64,000 nucleotides of DNA. Origin: Alitabrizicola rongguiensis (lineage in GTDB: Bacteria > Pseudomonadota > Alphaproteobacteria > Rhodobacterales > Rhodobacteraceae). Within the stretch, counting starts at the first letter, position 1. Every line of letters begins with the position of its first letter. Shown here piece by piece: positions 8,481-15,767 of the stretch. The notes beneath the pieces were generated by a model that made no database searches, had not been told where the DNA came from, and worked only from the letters and a program-made list of their open reading frames with translations. The stretch spans positions 372,001-436,000 of the forward strand of contig NZ_JAKENF010000001.1 of the NCBI RefSeq assembly GCF_021491355.1, written 5' to 3'. A program made the position numbers and the translations under genes.

Positions 8481-9590
8481 TTACTTGTAGACGATTCCGC
8501 CGTTCGACGGGCCCCAGAAGTCCGTCCAGTCATAGGTCGGGACGTTGTCCAGGTACTTGGCCTTGAAGTCGGCGGCGTCCTTGGCCGTCACAAGGATCGT
8601 CGGGCCATAAAACTCGCGGTGTTCGTGCGGCTCTTCCGACGGCTTGAACGTGCCGATGGCGGCATGGTATGCGAGCGACAGTGTGATGCCGCCGCCCCAG
8701 TGCGGGTTGGTGAACACGGTGGCCAAGAGCTTACCGTCCATCACCATCTGCACGGCTTCCGGGTTGCCATCATAGGCGACGATCGGCATGCCTTCGATGC
8801 CTTCGGCCTTCAGCGCCTCCATGACACCATAGGCGATGTTGTCGTTGGCGCAATGAACGCCGGTGATCTGGTCGCCGTACTTGGTCAGGAAGCTGGCCAT
8901 CAGTTCGGCCGCCTTGGTGGTGTCCCAGTCTGCGGGCTGAGCGTCCAGCAGCGTGATGTCCGGATAGTCCTTCAGCGCGTTCTTCAGGCCGTTCAGCCGC
9001 TCGATGGCTGGGTTGTTGGCAGCAATGCCGCCCAGGTGAACGACCCCGCCCTTGCCACCCATCGCCTCGAACAGTATGCGGGCGGTTTCCTCGGCAGGCT
9101 TCTCATCCGACCAGGTCATGTGGCTGACCCAGTTGTCACCGAAGTCCCAGGGATGCGCGTCGTCGGTCTTGTTCCAGATCGTCGAGACATAGCCGCCCGC
9201 AGCCTGGACCGCCTCTGCCACCGGACGCGCGTTCGGGCTGTCGTTCGGATCGCAAGCGATGGCGCAGGCGCCGTTATTCTTGGCGAGGAATGCTTTGATG
9301 TCAGCCAGCGACTTTTCCGACGACCCTTCGTTGATTAGCGAGGTCATCGCATCCTTGGGCTTGCCGATGGATTCGGTGAATGCTTCGCCGCCCGAGACGA
9401 TGGCGTTCCAGTAGGCCGAGGCGCGGTCGCGGTAAGACCAGGCAAGAGCAGGCTCGGTTGCGGCGCGGGCCATGCCGCCGCCGAAGACGCCGGGCATGGT
9501 GGCCGAGGTCAGACCGGCAGCCGAAGCGAGCAGGAAGTTCCGACGGTTGATCGTTTCGCGTTCGATGAAGTCCTTGATGAACGTGGACAT
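8481..9590 (-). CDS. Periplasmic sugar-type solute-binding protein with Tat signal
   Basis: A 369-aa type I periplasmic binding protein of the RbsB-like class. The start is set at ATG 9590 because GGGAGGA lies just upstream; an earlier in-frame ATG at 9623 lacks this. Residues about 15-45 hold a twin-arginine signal (NRRNFLLASAAG ending at MARAA), so the protein is probably exported folded. Later landmarks are VHCANDNIAYGVMEAL, IVAYDGNPEAVQ and the C-terminal W-rich DWTDFWGP. It delivers the solute to the CUT2 permeases and heads the five-gene importer/dehydrogenase operon. An operator-like site lies at 9686-9701. Confidence 0.9.
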   Translation of the reverse strand: MSTFIKDFIERETINRRNFLLASAAGLTSATMPGVFGGGMARAATEPALAWSYRDRASAYWNAIVSGGEAFTESIGKPKDAMTSLINEGSSEKSLADIKAFLAKNNGACAIACDPNDSPNARPVAEAVQAAGGYVSTIWNKTDDAHPWDFGDNWVSHMTWSDEKPAEETARILFEAMGGKGGVVHLGGIAANNPAIERLNGLKNALKDYPDITLLDAQPADWDTTKAAELMASFLTKYGDQITGVHCANDNIAYGVMEALKAEGIEGMPIVAYDGNPEAVQMVMDGKLLATVFTNPHWGGGITLSLAYHAAIGTFKPSEEPHEHREFYGPTILVTAKDAADFKAKYLDNVPTYDWTDFWGPSNGGIVYK

Positions 9591-9685
9591 TGGTTTCCTC
9601 CCAGTTTCCCACATCTGCGCCACTCCTTGGTGGCCGAGGCTGTCGCGTAACGAGAAGGATGAGAAACCAGGTCCGCTCTCGTTAA

Positions 9686-9701
9686 TGCACTAACTGGTTA
9701 C
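9686..9701 (-). promoter_or_regulatory. Putative TetR operator B (upstream of importer operon)
   Basis: Read on the minus strand, the site carries TAACCAGTTAGTGCATTA, which matches operator D at 16 or 17 of 18 positions and shares ACC-NN-TTAGT with sites A and C. It is about 96-110 bp upstream of the binding-protein start codon. One half-site (GTTAC on the plus strand, 9697-9701) is perfect and the other is degenerate. Confidence 0.55.
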
Positions 9702-9822
9702 TTTTTAGCCGACCAGAGAGTCAAGGGTTTTGTTTGCCGACAGCAGGCATCTGACCTCGATTCCACTTTGACGTCACTGGCCTTCGCCGTGTATGCAGAC
9801 TGCTAGCGCAAACGGCGGGGAC

Positions 9823-9837
9823 GGACCGGTTAGTCCA
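9823..9837 (+). promoter_or_regulatory. Putative TetR operator C (at the tetR start codon)
   Basis: The inverted repeat GGAC-CGGTTA-GTCC occupies 9823-9836 and directly abuts the ATG at 9837. It aligns with the ACC-NN-TTAGT core of the other three sites. It covers the place where a ribosome-binding site would lie, so a bound repressor would shut off its own gene. Confidence 0.5.
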
Positions 9838-10505
9838 TGGAACTAGTTGCAGAAAAGACCAGCGGCGGCGGCTCATCCGCGCGCAAACCGCGGACGCGAG
9901 ACGCCGAAGCGACCAAGGCCCGGATTCTGGATGCGGCTAAGCGCGAATTTGCGAAGAACGGCCTTGGCGGGGCGCGCGTCGATGTCATCGCCGAGAAGGC
10001 GCGAGCAAACAAGCGCATGATCTACCACTACTTTGAGTCGAAGGAGGGCTTGTTCCAGACGGTACTGGAAAACGCGTATGTCGACATCCGCACCGCCGAG
10101 CAGAAGCTGAACCTTGACCACCTCGCCCCTAAAGAGGCGCTGGAGCGTCTGGTCCGTTTCACATGGGATTACTACCTCAAGAACCCTGAGTTCATCACGT
10201 TGGTCAACAGCGAGAACCTGCACCGCGCAAAGCACCTCAAGAAATCTGAGATCGTGAAGGTGTACAGCCGCAAGTTTGTGTCGATGGTGAAGACCATTCT
10301 CGACCGTGGTGTGGCCGCAGGTGTGTTCCGCGACGGCGTGGACCCCGTGCAGCTAAACATCACGATTGCAGCGATCGGCTACTACTATCTGACCAACCGC
10401 TTCACCGGATCGATCGTGTTCGAGCGGGATCTTCTGGCGAAGGATGCACTTGAAGAACGCCTTCGCTTCAACATCGACACGATCATGAGGTTGGTCGCAA
10501 CCTGA
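9837..10505 (+). CDS. TetR/AcrR-family transcriptional regulator
   Basis: A 222-aa protein. The N-terminal TetR DNA-binding helices read TKARILDAAKREFAKNG ... ANKRMIYHYFESKEGLF (about residues 27-75), followed by an all-helical ligand-binding C-terminal domain. An in-frame TAG lies two codons upstream, so ATG 9837 is the first possible ATG start; no strong ribosome-binding site is seen. It is transcribed divergently from the importer operon and convergently with the GlcG-like gene. A palindrome abutting its start recurs before three neighbouring transcription units, which suggests a local repressor whose ligand is the imported compound or a catabolite. Confidence 0.93.
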   Translation: MELVAEKTSGGGSSARKPRTRDAEATKARILDAAKREFAKNGLGGARVDVIAEKARANKRMIYHYFESKEGLFQTVLENAYVDIRTAEQKLNLDHLAPKEALERLVRFTWDYYLKNPEFITLVNSENLHRAKHLKKSEIVKVYSRKFVSMVKTILDRGVAAGVFRDGVDPVQLNITIAAIGYYYLTNRFTGSIVFERDLLAKDALEERLRFNIDTIMRLVAT

Positions 10506-10509
10506 CGGG

Positions 10510-10938
10510 TCAGGCTTCCCACCCAAGTCCTAGTGCCCGCAACCCGGCCTCGGCGCAGGCGATATCCTCGGGTTCTTGCGCGCCGGACACGCCGATACCA
10601 CCCACGACCTGGCCTTCGTGCAGGATTGGCAACCCTCCACCCCAAGGCAGCAGCCGTTGCCGGGTGGACAAGCCTAGGGTCAGCGACGGGCGCGCGGCCA
10701 TCCGTTCGGCAAAGGCCGCCGTGGCGCGCCGCATCGTTGCAGCGGTATAGGCCTTGTCTTCGGCAAAGGTCAGGATCGGAGGGGTGGCGCGCTCTGTCCG
10801 GGCCGATGCTAGCGTATGGCCGTGTGCATCGACGACACAGACCGCGACGCAAAAGCCCTGCCGAGCCGCCTCGGCCAGTGCTTCTTCGACTATACGCAGC
10901 GCTGATGTGCTGGAAAGGCTTGCCATCTGAACAATCAT
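10510..10938 (-). CDS. GlcG/HbpS-family (DUF336) protein
   Basis: A 142-aa protein with the HbpS/GlcG pattern: an N-terminal helix of AEAARQG type, VCVVDAHGHTLA, a FAEDKAYTA segment, WGGGLPI and GGIGVSGAQEPEDIACAEAGL. Members are small proteins often found beside glycolate, diol or aromatic catabolic genes; their exact function is unsettled. The start ATG 10938 overlaps the preceding dehydrogenase stop as ATGA, which indicates translational coupling. It is the last gene of the VOC-MDR-GlcG unit. Confidence 0.88.
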   Translation of the reverse strand: MIVQMASLSSTSALRIVEEALAEAARQGFCVAVCVVDAHGHTLASARTERATPPILTFAEDKAYTAATMRRATAAFAERMAARPSLTLGLSTRQRLLPWGGGLPILHEGQVVGGIGVSGAQEPEDIACAEAGLRALGLGWEA

Positions 10939-11933
10939 CTTGCCGCCGTCTCCCAGTCGATCAGGATGAAGGGTTCTGCAATCTTCTTGCCTTGGATCGA
11001 CGCATAAAGTGCCGCCGGATCGTCGGACGTGGCGCGATGGACCAGTCCCGTCAGCGGGATGCGCCCTTCCGCCAGCCAGCGCATCGCCCGTTCGAACCCA
11101 CCGAAGACGGAATGGTCTGCGTTGTTGTAGCCTTCCAACAGCTCTTCCCACTGGAAGCTGCGGCCGTGCATCGGCAATTCCCACTCCCAGCCAGAGCGCA
11201 ACAGAACATGGTTGAAGAAGACCGCCTGCGTGACATCGTGCGCCGAATGATCAGAGAGCTTGCGCCAGGGGACGCCCACCAGGACGACTTCGCCCATGCG
11301 CCGCACGATCCGGCACCCTTCCAGAACTGCACCCTCATGGCCAGAACAATCGACGACAAGTGCCACGTTTCCCTGATAGGCGGCCTCACCCAGCGGCACG
11401 GCAGACAGCGCCGTAAGGCCACTGCCTTCCACCTGCGCTCGGCGGGTCGGGTCGGGGTCCACCACTGTCACCCGGTAACCCGAAATGTTGAACAGATGCG
11501 CCGCCAGATAGCCCACAGGACCGGCTCCGGTCACGATGACTTGATCTCCGGGCCGTGCGCGCGTCGTCATGAGGGTGGTCATCGACACGCCCATGAGCCG
11601 GGCAAGGACCGCCGTCTCGGGGTCGAGGTCCGGCGGCAGGGCCAGGGTATGCCGTGCATCATGCGTCTGGGTCGCACGGTGGCAGCCCATCGCAAAGCGC
11701 AGCTCTCCCCGGGCGATGCCGGTAACGCCCTCACCGACTTCGGCAACCCTAAAGATGGCAGCATATCCCGGGCGGATCGGGAAGTTATCGCCGTTGGCCC
11801 AGCCGATTTCGGTGCCCTGGCTGACTAGGGTGCACAAGGTCGGGCCACGGACCTGACCGGGTTGCAAGGGTGCGTCCTGATAGCTGTCCAGCACAAAGGT
11901 CTGGCGGGCAGGGATGACGATTTCCTGGGGCAT
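10935..11933 (-). CDS. MDR-family dehydrogenase lacking the usual zinc ligands
   Basis: A 332-aa medium-chain dehydrogenase/reductase. The nucleotide-binding motif is VIVTGAGPVGYLAAHLF (about residues 145-161). The N-terminal catalytic half keeps LVSQGTEIGWANG where zinc-dependent relatives have Cys-Gly-Thr-Asp, and no four-Cys structural lobe is present. It is therefore probably a zinc-independent NAD(P) oxidoreductase. It sits 24 bp downstream of the VOC gene and overlaps the GlcG-like gene by ATGA. The substrate is unknown, and it probably acts in the same pathway as the importer. Confidence 0.82.
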   Translation of the reverse strand: MPQEIVIPARQTFVLDSYQDAPLQPGQVRGPTLCTLVSQGTEIGWANGDNFPIRPGYAAIFRVAEVGEGVTGIARGELRFAMGCHRATQTHDARHTLALPPDLDPETAVLARLMGVSMTTLMTTRARPGDQVIVTGAGPVGYLAAHLFNISGYRVTVVDPDPTRRAQVEGSGLTALSAVPLGEAAYQGNVALVVDCSGHEGAVLEGCRIVRRMGEVVLVGVPWRKLSDHSAHDVTQAVFFNHVLLRSGWEWELPMHGRSFQWEELLEGYNNADHSVFGGFERAMRWLAEGRIPLTGLVHRATSDDPAALYASIQGKKIAEPFILIDWETAAR

Positions 11934-11957
11934 GACTGGGTTCCCTTACCTTGAGCC

Positions 11958-12476
11958 TTAACGGTTCGTGACCGGAGACCACTGCGGCGGCTGCCCGGCG
12001 CGTTCTGCCCCCAGCGGGCCGTCCATGCTGACAATCTCAAGGAACTGGCCCCAGGGAGCCTTCAAGTAGCACCAGGTCAGACCAGCCATCGCACCGGCAT
12101 CGACGTAGTTGGGGCCGTCAAGCACCTCGACCCCTGCGGCCCGCAACGTGTCGGCCGCTGCGATGCAATCTTCGACCTGGAACGCCAGGTGAAAGCCGCC
12201 CGGCTGACTGTTGCGTTTTAGCTCGGCCGTCGGATCGGGGTCGCCGGAGTACTGAAAGAGTTCAAGGTTGGTGCCATGCCCCACGCGCAGGACCCTGATG
12301 TCGTCGATCCGGGCAGAGCCGGGAACACCGAGACGACGGCGCATGTAAGTGTCATCCACGTCAATCGGTCCCGTGGACAGGCATTCTACCGCCCCGAAAT
12401 GTGCTTTGAAGAAGCTGACCGCCTGGTCCAAGTCGGGCACCGTGAAGCCGATGTGCTGCATGCCGTAGATGGTCAT
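11958..12476 (-). CDS. VOC-superfamily protein (glyoxalase/dioxygenase fold)
   Basis: A 172-aa protein built from paired beta-alpha-beta modules. HIGFTVPDLDQAVSFF starts the first and FHLAFQVEDCIAAADTLRAAGV the second, and WGQFLEIV is near the end. His in HIGF, Glu in NLELF, His in GFHLAF and Glu in FLEIV are in the positions that bind the metal in this superfamily. Possible roles are lyase, isomerase or dioxygenase in the catabolic route. The start ATG 12476 is preceded by GGAGGA at good spacing. It heads the unit with the MDR and GlcG-like genes, and operator D lies 45 bp upstream. Confidence 0.88.
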   Translation of the reverse strand: MTIYGMQHIGFTVPDLDQAVSFFKAHFGAVECLSTGPIDVDDTYMRRRLGVPGSARIDDIRVLRVGHGTNLELFQYSGDPDPTAELKRNSQPGGFHLAFQVEDCIAAADTLRAAGVEVLDGPNYVDAGAMAGLTWCYLKAPWGQFLEIVSMDGPLGAERAGQPPQWSPVTNR

Positions 12477-12520
12477 CGAAATCCTCCTGCCAGAGATCGA
12501 AGTCCCGTCATTATATGTAA

Positions 12521-12535
12521 TAACCAGTTAGTTCA
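12521..12535 (+). promoter_or_regulatory. Putative TetR operator D (upstream of VOC gene)
   Basis: TAACCAGTTAGTTCA followed by TTA is nearly identical to operator B and shares ACC-NN-TTAGT with A and C. It lies 45 bp upstream of the VOC start, in the expected promoter region of the leftward VOC-MDR-GlcG unit. Confidence 0.55.
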
Positions 12536-12727
12536 TTAGTCGATACACGAATGCGGCGGCGCGTCAAGCTTCCTACAGGATGCCAGTTGGCCCGCCCTCT
12601 AAAGAGCGGTCCTCCCTGAACTAGGATTTCGAGTCAGATTGGACTTCACCCCGTCTCTGGTCCGGACTTAATGCGACCTGCCGGAGCTGATTTCAGTTGC
12701 GCCGCATAGCGCCGGAAATCAATGCTC

Positions 12728-12848
12728 TGCCCCCTGAGAACTGGACCGCTTGAAGCTGGAGTTTTCCGCTACGTTTTCCTGGCTGGGAGAGGAGCGGATT
12801 CGCATGAAGGCATCGCGGTTCACGGAGGCGCAGAAGGCGTTCATCCTG
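12728..12848 (+). mobile_element. Truncated left end of an IS3-family element
   Basis: The stretch begins with TGCCCCCTGAGAACTGGACC, a typical IS3-family terminal repeat related to the one of the complete element at 15739-16997. It reaches an orfA start at ATG 12804 encoding MKASRFTEAQKAFIL, the usual N-terminus of these transposase OrfA proteins. Homology stops at about 12848, where a different reading frame partner takes over. The rest of the element is absent. Confidence 0.65.
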
Positions 12849-13013
12849 CCCGGCGACATTATGCAGAAAGGACCGAACGCGTTGCGCGAAGGCAGGGTGG
12901 CGAAGGCAGCCATTGCCACACTCGAAAGGTATGGATGGCTTGTTCGACTTCCGGATGGTGCCATGGTCCGCGGCGTAGCTCGCAAGGAAGCATATCGGGT
13001 CGTGAGGGCTTGA
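12849..13013 (+). pseudogene. C-terminal fragment of a primase/DUF3987-like mobile-element protein
   Basis: About 54 residues remain, with KGPNALREGRVAKAAIATLE, YGWLVRLPDGAMVRG and a basic end before TGA. This resembles the C-terminal winged-helix-like tail of DUF3987/primase proteins carried by Rhodobacteraceae prophages and satellites. The 5' part was replaced by the IS end, which happens to read in frame with it. The next gene starts two bases after its stop, as in intact versions of such islands. The family assignment is from pattern memory and is tentative. Confidence 0.4.
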
Positions 13014-13014
13014 G

Positions 13015-13377
13015 ATGTTGTTTGACGTGCGAGCCGCCCTTGCGGAAATCCAGAACGATATACGCTATGCCGCGAAACCCGCGAATTACGCGAAACCGAT
13101 AGGCGATGCACCCCCTGTTTCGCGGGTTTCGCAGGTTTCGCAATGCGCAGAGCCGCAAAACAGAAGCAGCCCGGGCGGACAACTCTTTCCACCTCCCGCC
13201 ATCCAAATCCAAGCTGACGATGACCCATTCCCTCACGGTCGGGCGGTGAACGGCAACCCCAAGACATGGACGGGCCGCATCGTCAGTCTCGATGAATGGC
13301 AACGGCTGTCGGACTGGGATAGGCACGGCTCGACGGGGAAGGTTTGGAATGCGCTCACAAGACGATGGGAGCCCTAA
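13015..13377 (+). CDS. Small mobile-element protein containing inverted 9-bp iterons
   Basis: A 120-aa hypothetical protein. Residues about 20-28 are three AKP-like tripeptides (AKP, ANY, AKP) and residues about 35-43 are three VS(R/Q) tripeptides. Both are products of one inverted array of 9-bp DNA repeats at 13072-13141. The C-terminal part, with a SLDEWQRLSDWDRHG segment and an ending of WNALTRRWEP, looks like a conserved small domain. Its start codon follows the primase-like fragment stop by one base. I do not know its function; similar primase-neighbour proteins with short tandem tripeptides occur in related islands. Confidence 0.55.
   Translation: MLFDVRAALAEIQNDIRYAAKPANYAKPIGDAPPVSRVSQVSQCAEPQNRSSPGGQLFPPPAIQIQADDDPFPHGRAVNGNPKTWTGRIVSLDEWQRLSDWDRHGSTGKVWNALTRRWEP
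13072..13141. repeat. 3+3 inverted array of 9-bp iterons (consensus GCGAAACCC)
   Basis: Three 9-mers on the plus strand (13072-13080, 13081-13089, 13090-13098: GCGAAACCC, GCGAATTAC, GCGAAACCG) face three on the minus strand (13115-13123, 13124-13132, 13133-13141: GCGAAACAG, GCGAAACCC, GCGAAACCT). A 16-bp spacer separates them. Five of six keep GCGAAAC exactly. The repeats are in coding phase with the 13015 gene. Confidence 0.8.
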
Positions 13378-13481
13378 AGACGACATACGGCATTCGACGC
13401 CAGTTGCGCATCGCTCTGAGATTTGGCCGGACTGGCCTTGTATGGATCAGTCTGCGGCAGGACAGACGTCCCTATAGGGTG

Positions 13482-13907
13482 TCAGGGCTCGATGTCATCT
13501 TCATCATTCAAATGGCTGTCTGGAAGAGCAGCAAGGGACGCCGACGGCAGCTCCTGCACGGATCGAATGGGCATAGCCGACCCGCGCTGTGAGATCTCGC
13601 GGATGGCCTCGGCGAGCGGGTTGACGCTGGGTTCGAGAGTCGCAGGTGCCTTGCCATAGCCCCGGTCGATGATGGCGTTGGCTGCCGACACGCGTGCCGC
13701 TGCCGGAGCATTCGCGTCTTTTGCAACATCGACGAGCACCTTCAGGGCATCCTCGGCAAAGTTACGCGCCAATTCTGCGATCTCTTTCTTGGCCTCGCTC
13801 TCCTTGCCCTTCGGCCGTCCTGCTCCCGGCCGTCGCCCTCCGCGCGAGGCAACTGATATTTGATTTGCCGTATTGTTTTTCAGATCGCCCACGAAAGCAC
13901 CTTGCAT
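13482..13907 (-). CDS. Phage-like small protein with RGGRRPGAGRPKG motif
   Basis: A 141-aa hydrophilic protein. Residues about 20-35 contain RGGRRPGAGRPKG, a basic motif frequent near the N-terminus of small phage proteins such as terminase-small-subunit-like or DNA-binding proteins. It is followed by a charged helix and a segment with RVSAANAIIDRGYGKAP, which is also seen in such proteins. The C-terminus is acidic. No strong ribosome-binding site precedes ATG 13907. It is probably a prophage remnant; the exact role is unknown. Confidence 0.55.
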   Translation of the reverse strand: MQGAFVGDLKNNTANQISVASRGGRRPGAGRPKGKESEAKKEIAELARNFAEDALKVLVDVAKDANAPAAARVSAANAIIDRGYGKAPATLEPSVNPLAEAIREISQRGSAMPIRSVQELPSASLAALPDSHLNDEDDIEP

Positions 13908-14101
13908 CTATATGATGCGGAATCATGCCAAATATACACTGCATTTAGATTCTCAAAATCACCATGCATCCTGTTGGCATGAAGTAGATGCACGCCTGAG
14001 CTGACCGGCGCTGTCGATCTACAGGACCCATATCCAAGTGCTCGGGGGCGGCGCTGTCCTGACGCTTTACTCCCGTTCGGTCGTCGATGATCCCACCCGG
14101 A

Positions 14102-14890
14102 TCATGCCCTAGAAGAAAACTCGGCCCTTGATCCGGCTTTACGCCATAGTGCAGCCACTCCGGCGGACCCCGCGGCGGGAATGCACCGGCGTCCCAGGAA
14201 AAGCAGCGCACCACCGAGCAGGGGCAGGGAAGCGGGGAGCGGCACTGGGGCCGGATCGTCGAGCGAGATCCGCTCGACAATGGCGCCACCGCAGAACTCG
14301 CCGCACCAGATTTGTCCAGGCTCCAGCATTTCGTAGAAATCGAAGAAGTGGTCGAAAGACGGTATGCTCAATTGGAAGAACAGCATGTCGACTTCGCCGA
14401 AGGTCTTGCCGAACTTGATGTCGAAGAGATGGGATTTCCGGCTCTTCACCTGCTTTTGGCCGACGACTTCTCCGTCATTGACCCCGATAATGTTCAGGAC
14501 AACATCATAGGGCTTATTGTGGAACGCCCATTTCCGCAGCGCCGTGTCGTCATCGTCATAGGGCGGCATCGGCTTGGTCGATGCCTTCCAGATCAGGTTT
14601 TGGATGATGATCGTCGCGGAGCGGACAGAGAAGCCCTTGCGATCGACGCGCCCCAGAAAGCTTTCCGATGCACCCGAGTCGTCGTGGAGGTAGGTGACGC
14701 CATCGGGATAGGCCATGCTGGTGGAGATGTGATAGCCGTCCCGCTCGACGCAGAACACATCGTCCAGAGGGACTCGGTCGTCACATGCGACCTCGGCAGA
14801 CGACCAGTCCGCCGAACCGGTTAGCACCGTTGCTGCATTGGCCGAACCGGCCAGAAGAACCGCAGAAAAGAATATTGTCAGAAATCGCAT
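14102..14890 (-). CDS. Secreted protein with VPLPA-type sorting signal and unusual tail
   Basis: A 262-aa protein from ATG 14890, chosen because GGGGA lies 8 bases upstream; an earlier ATG at 14908 has no such site. Residues 1-19 form a signal peptide ending SANAA. The middle is rich in beta-strand-like and acidic sequence with no recognised domain. Near the C-terminus is VPLPASLPLLGGALLFLGRR, the rhodobacterial version of the PEP-CTERM-type exosortase/archaeosortase recognition tail. Normally the protein would end within a few residues of the basic pair. Here about 27 more residues follow, so the 3' end may be frameshifted or fused. Confidence 0.7.
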   Translation of the reverse strand: MRFLTIFFSAVLLAGSANAATVLTGSADWSSAEVACDDRVPLDDVFCVERDGYHISTSMAYPDGVTYLHDDSGASESFLGRVDRKGFSVRSATIIIQNLIWKASTKPMPPYDDDDTALRKWAFHNKPYDVVLNIIGVNDGEVVGQKQVKSRKSHLFDIKFGKTFGEVDMLFFQLSIPSFDHFFDFYEMLEPGQIWCGEFCGGAIVERISLDDPAPVPLPASLPLLGGALLFLGRRCIPAAGSAGVAALWRKAGSRAEFSSRA

Positions 14891-15535
14891 TTCAAGTCCC
14901 CAAATCACTCATGAGACTGGAGATTTCGCAAGGAGGTCAGCGATTCGCCAAGCAAATTTTTCCGGTCTTCGGTTCACCTTTCCCAGATCAAGCCATGAGG
15001 GACAAAGGTGGTGCCGCTCTATAGCGTGTTGGACTGTCGTCGGAGCTAGCCGGCTTGTGCATAGTGGGCGAGGACAGACGACTGGTCCAGGAGGCCAAGG
15101 TCCAACAGAACCCGAACCCATTGCGATCATTTGTTAGCATTGTTTAGCGGCGGGTGACTTCGTTAGGGTCAACCCCCCGCTGCCTAGCCTTTGTCGCAGG
15201 GGCAGCCTCACTTCAGCCACGTGAACGAAGACATCGTTCGCCGTGTCACCCTACCGAGATCCAATTTCTGAACTGCGTCACAGAGCAACTTTCTTGGGCC
15301 TGCTGCCCGATTGGGAACACGGGATTGGGACAATGGCGACGTAGCGGTGGTTTGGCAAAATCACAGAGGGACGTGCCTGCAAGAAGCCACGCGCTTCGGC
15401 CGTGGAGCGTAAGCATGCAGCATCGGCGGCAGCAGCCTGACCATGGGTTTCCAGGCCTCAAATTTCCCAAACTGCATCGTTGCAATCTCCGGTTGGGCGT
15501 TGTTCCATCCACGCAAGACGAGCAGGAGTTAACCA
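14891..15535. other. Intergenic stretch without a supportable gene
   Basis: About 645 bp between the sorted secreted protein and the hsdM remnant. Short open frames exist, but their products are Arg/Ser/Pro-rich, show no motif and lack ribosome-binding sites. The base composition is a little lower in GC than in the flanking housekeeping regions. It is probably decayed island DNA plus the promoter of the former hsdM gene close to 15500. Confidence 0.5.
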
Positions 15536-15738
15536 GTGAACCAACAGACCCTTTCCGCGTTTCTATGGTCTGTCGCCGATCTGTTGCGGGGGGACTACAA
15601 GCAAGCTGACTATGGCAAGGTGATCCTGCCTCTCACTGTCCTTCGTCGCATCGACTGCGTGCTCGCCCCGACCAAGGCCGCGGTGCTAGAGGAACTGGCG
15701 CTTCGGCAGCAGCAGAACATAACTCCCACTTTCTGGCC
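15536..15738 (+). pseudogene. hsdM: 5' fragment of type I restriction-modification methyltransferase HsdM
   Basis: GTG 15536 is preceded by CAGGAGTT. The product begins [20 protein letters not shown] followed by [22 protein letters not shown], the well-conserved N-terminal opening of HsdM proteins. Only about 60 residues remain before the IS407-group element starts at 15739. The SAM-binding and NPPF catalytic motifs are gone, so it cannot methylate DNA. It pairs with the hsdR tail on the other side of the element. Confidence 0.75.
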
Positions 15739-15767
15739 TGCCCCTTTCGGGTGGTCCTGTATCAGTC

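Noticed and set aside
12541-12727. Second attachment site matching the tRNA-Arg 3' end
   Set aside because: I compared the segment by eye with the last 20 or so bases of the tRNA and found no convincing direct repeat.
13072-13141. CRISPR array reading of the iterons
   Set aside because: The units are only 9 bp, lie back to back without spacers and are arranged as an inverted 3+3 block inside a coding frame. No cas genes are present.
15154-15609. 151-codon open frame upstream of the hsdM remnant
   Set aside because: It overlaps the hsdM start in another frame, has no recognisable motif and lacks a ribosome-binding site.
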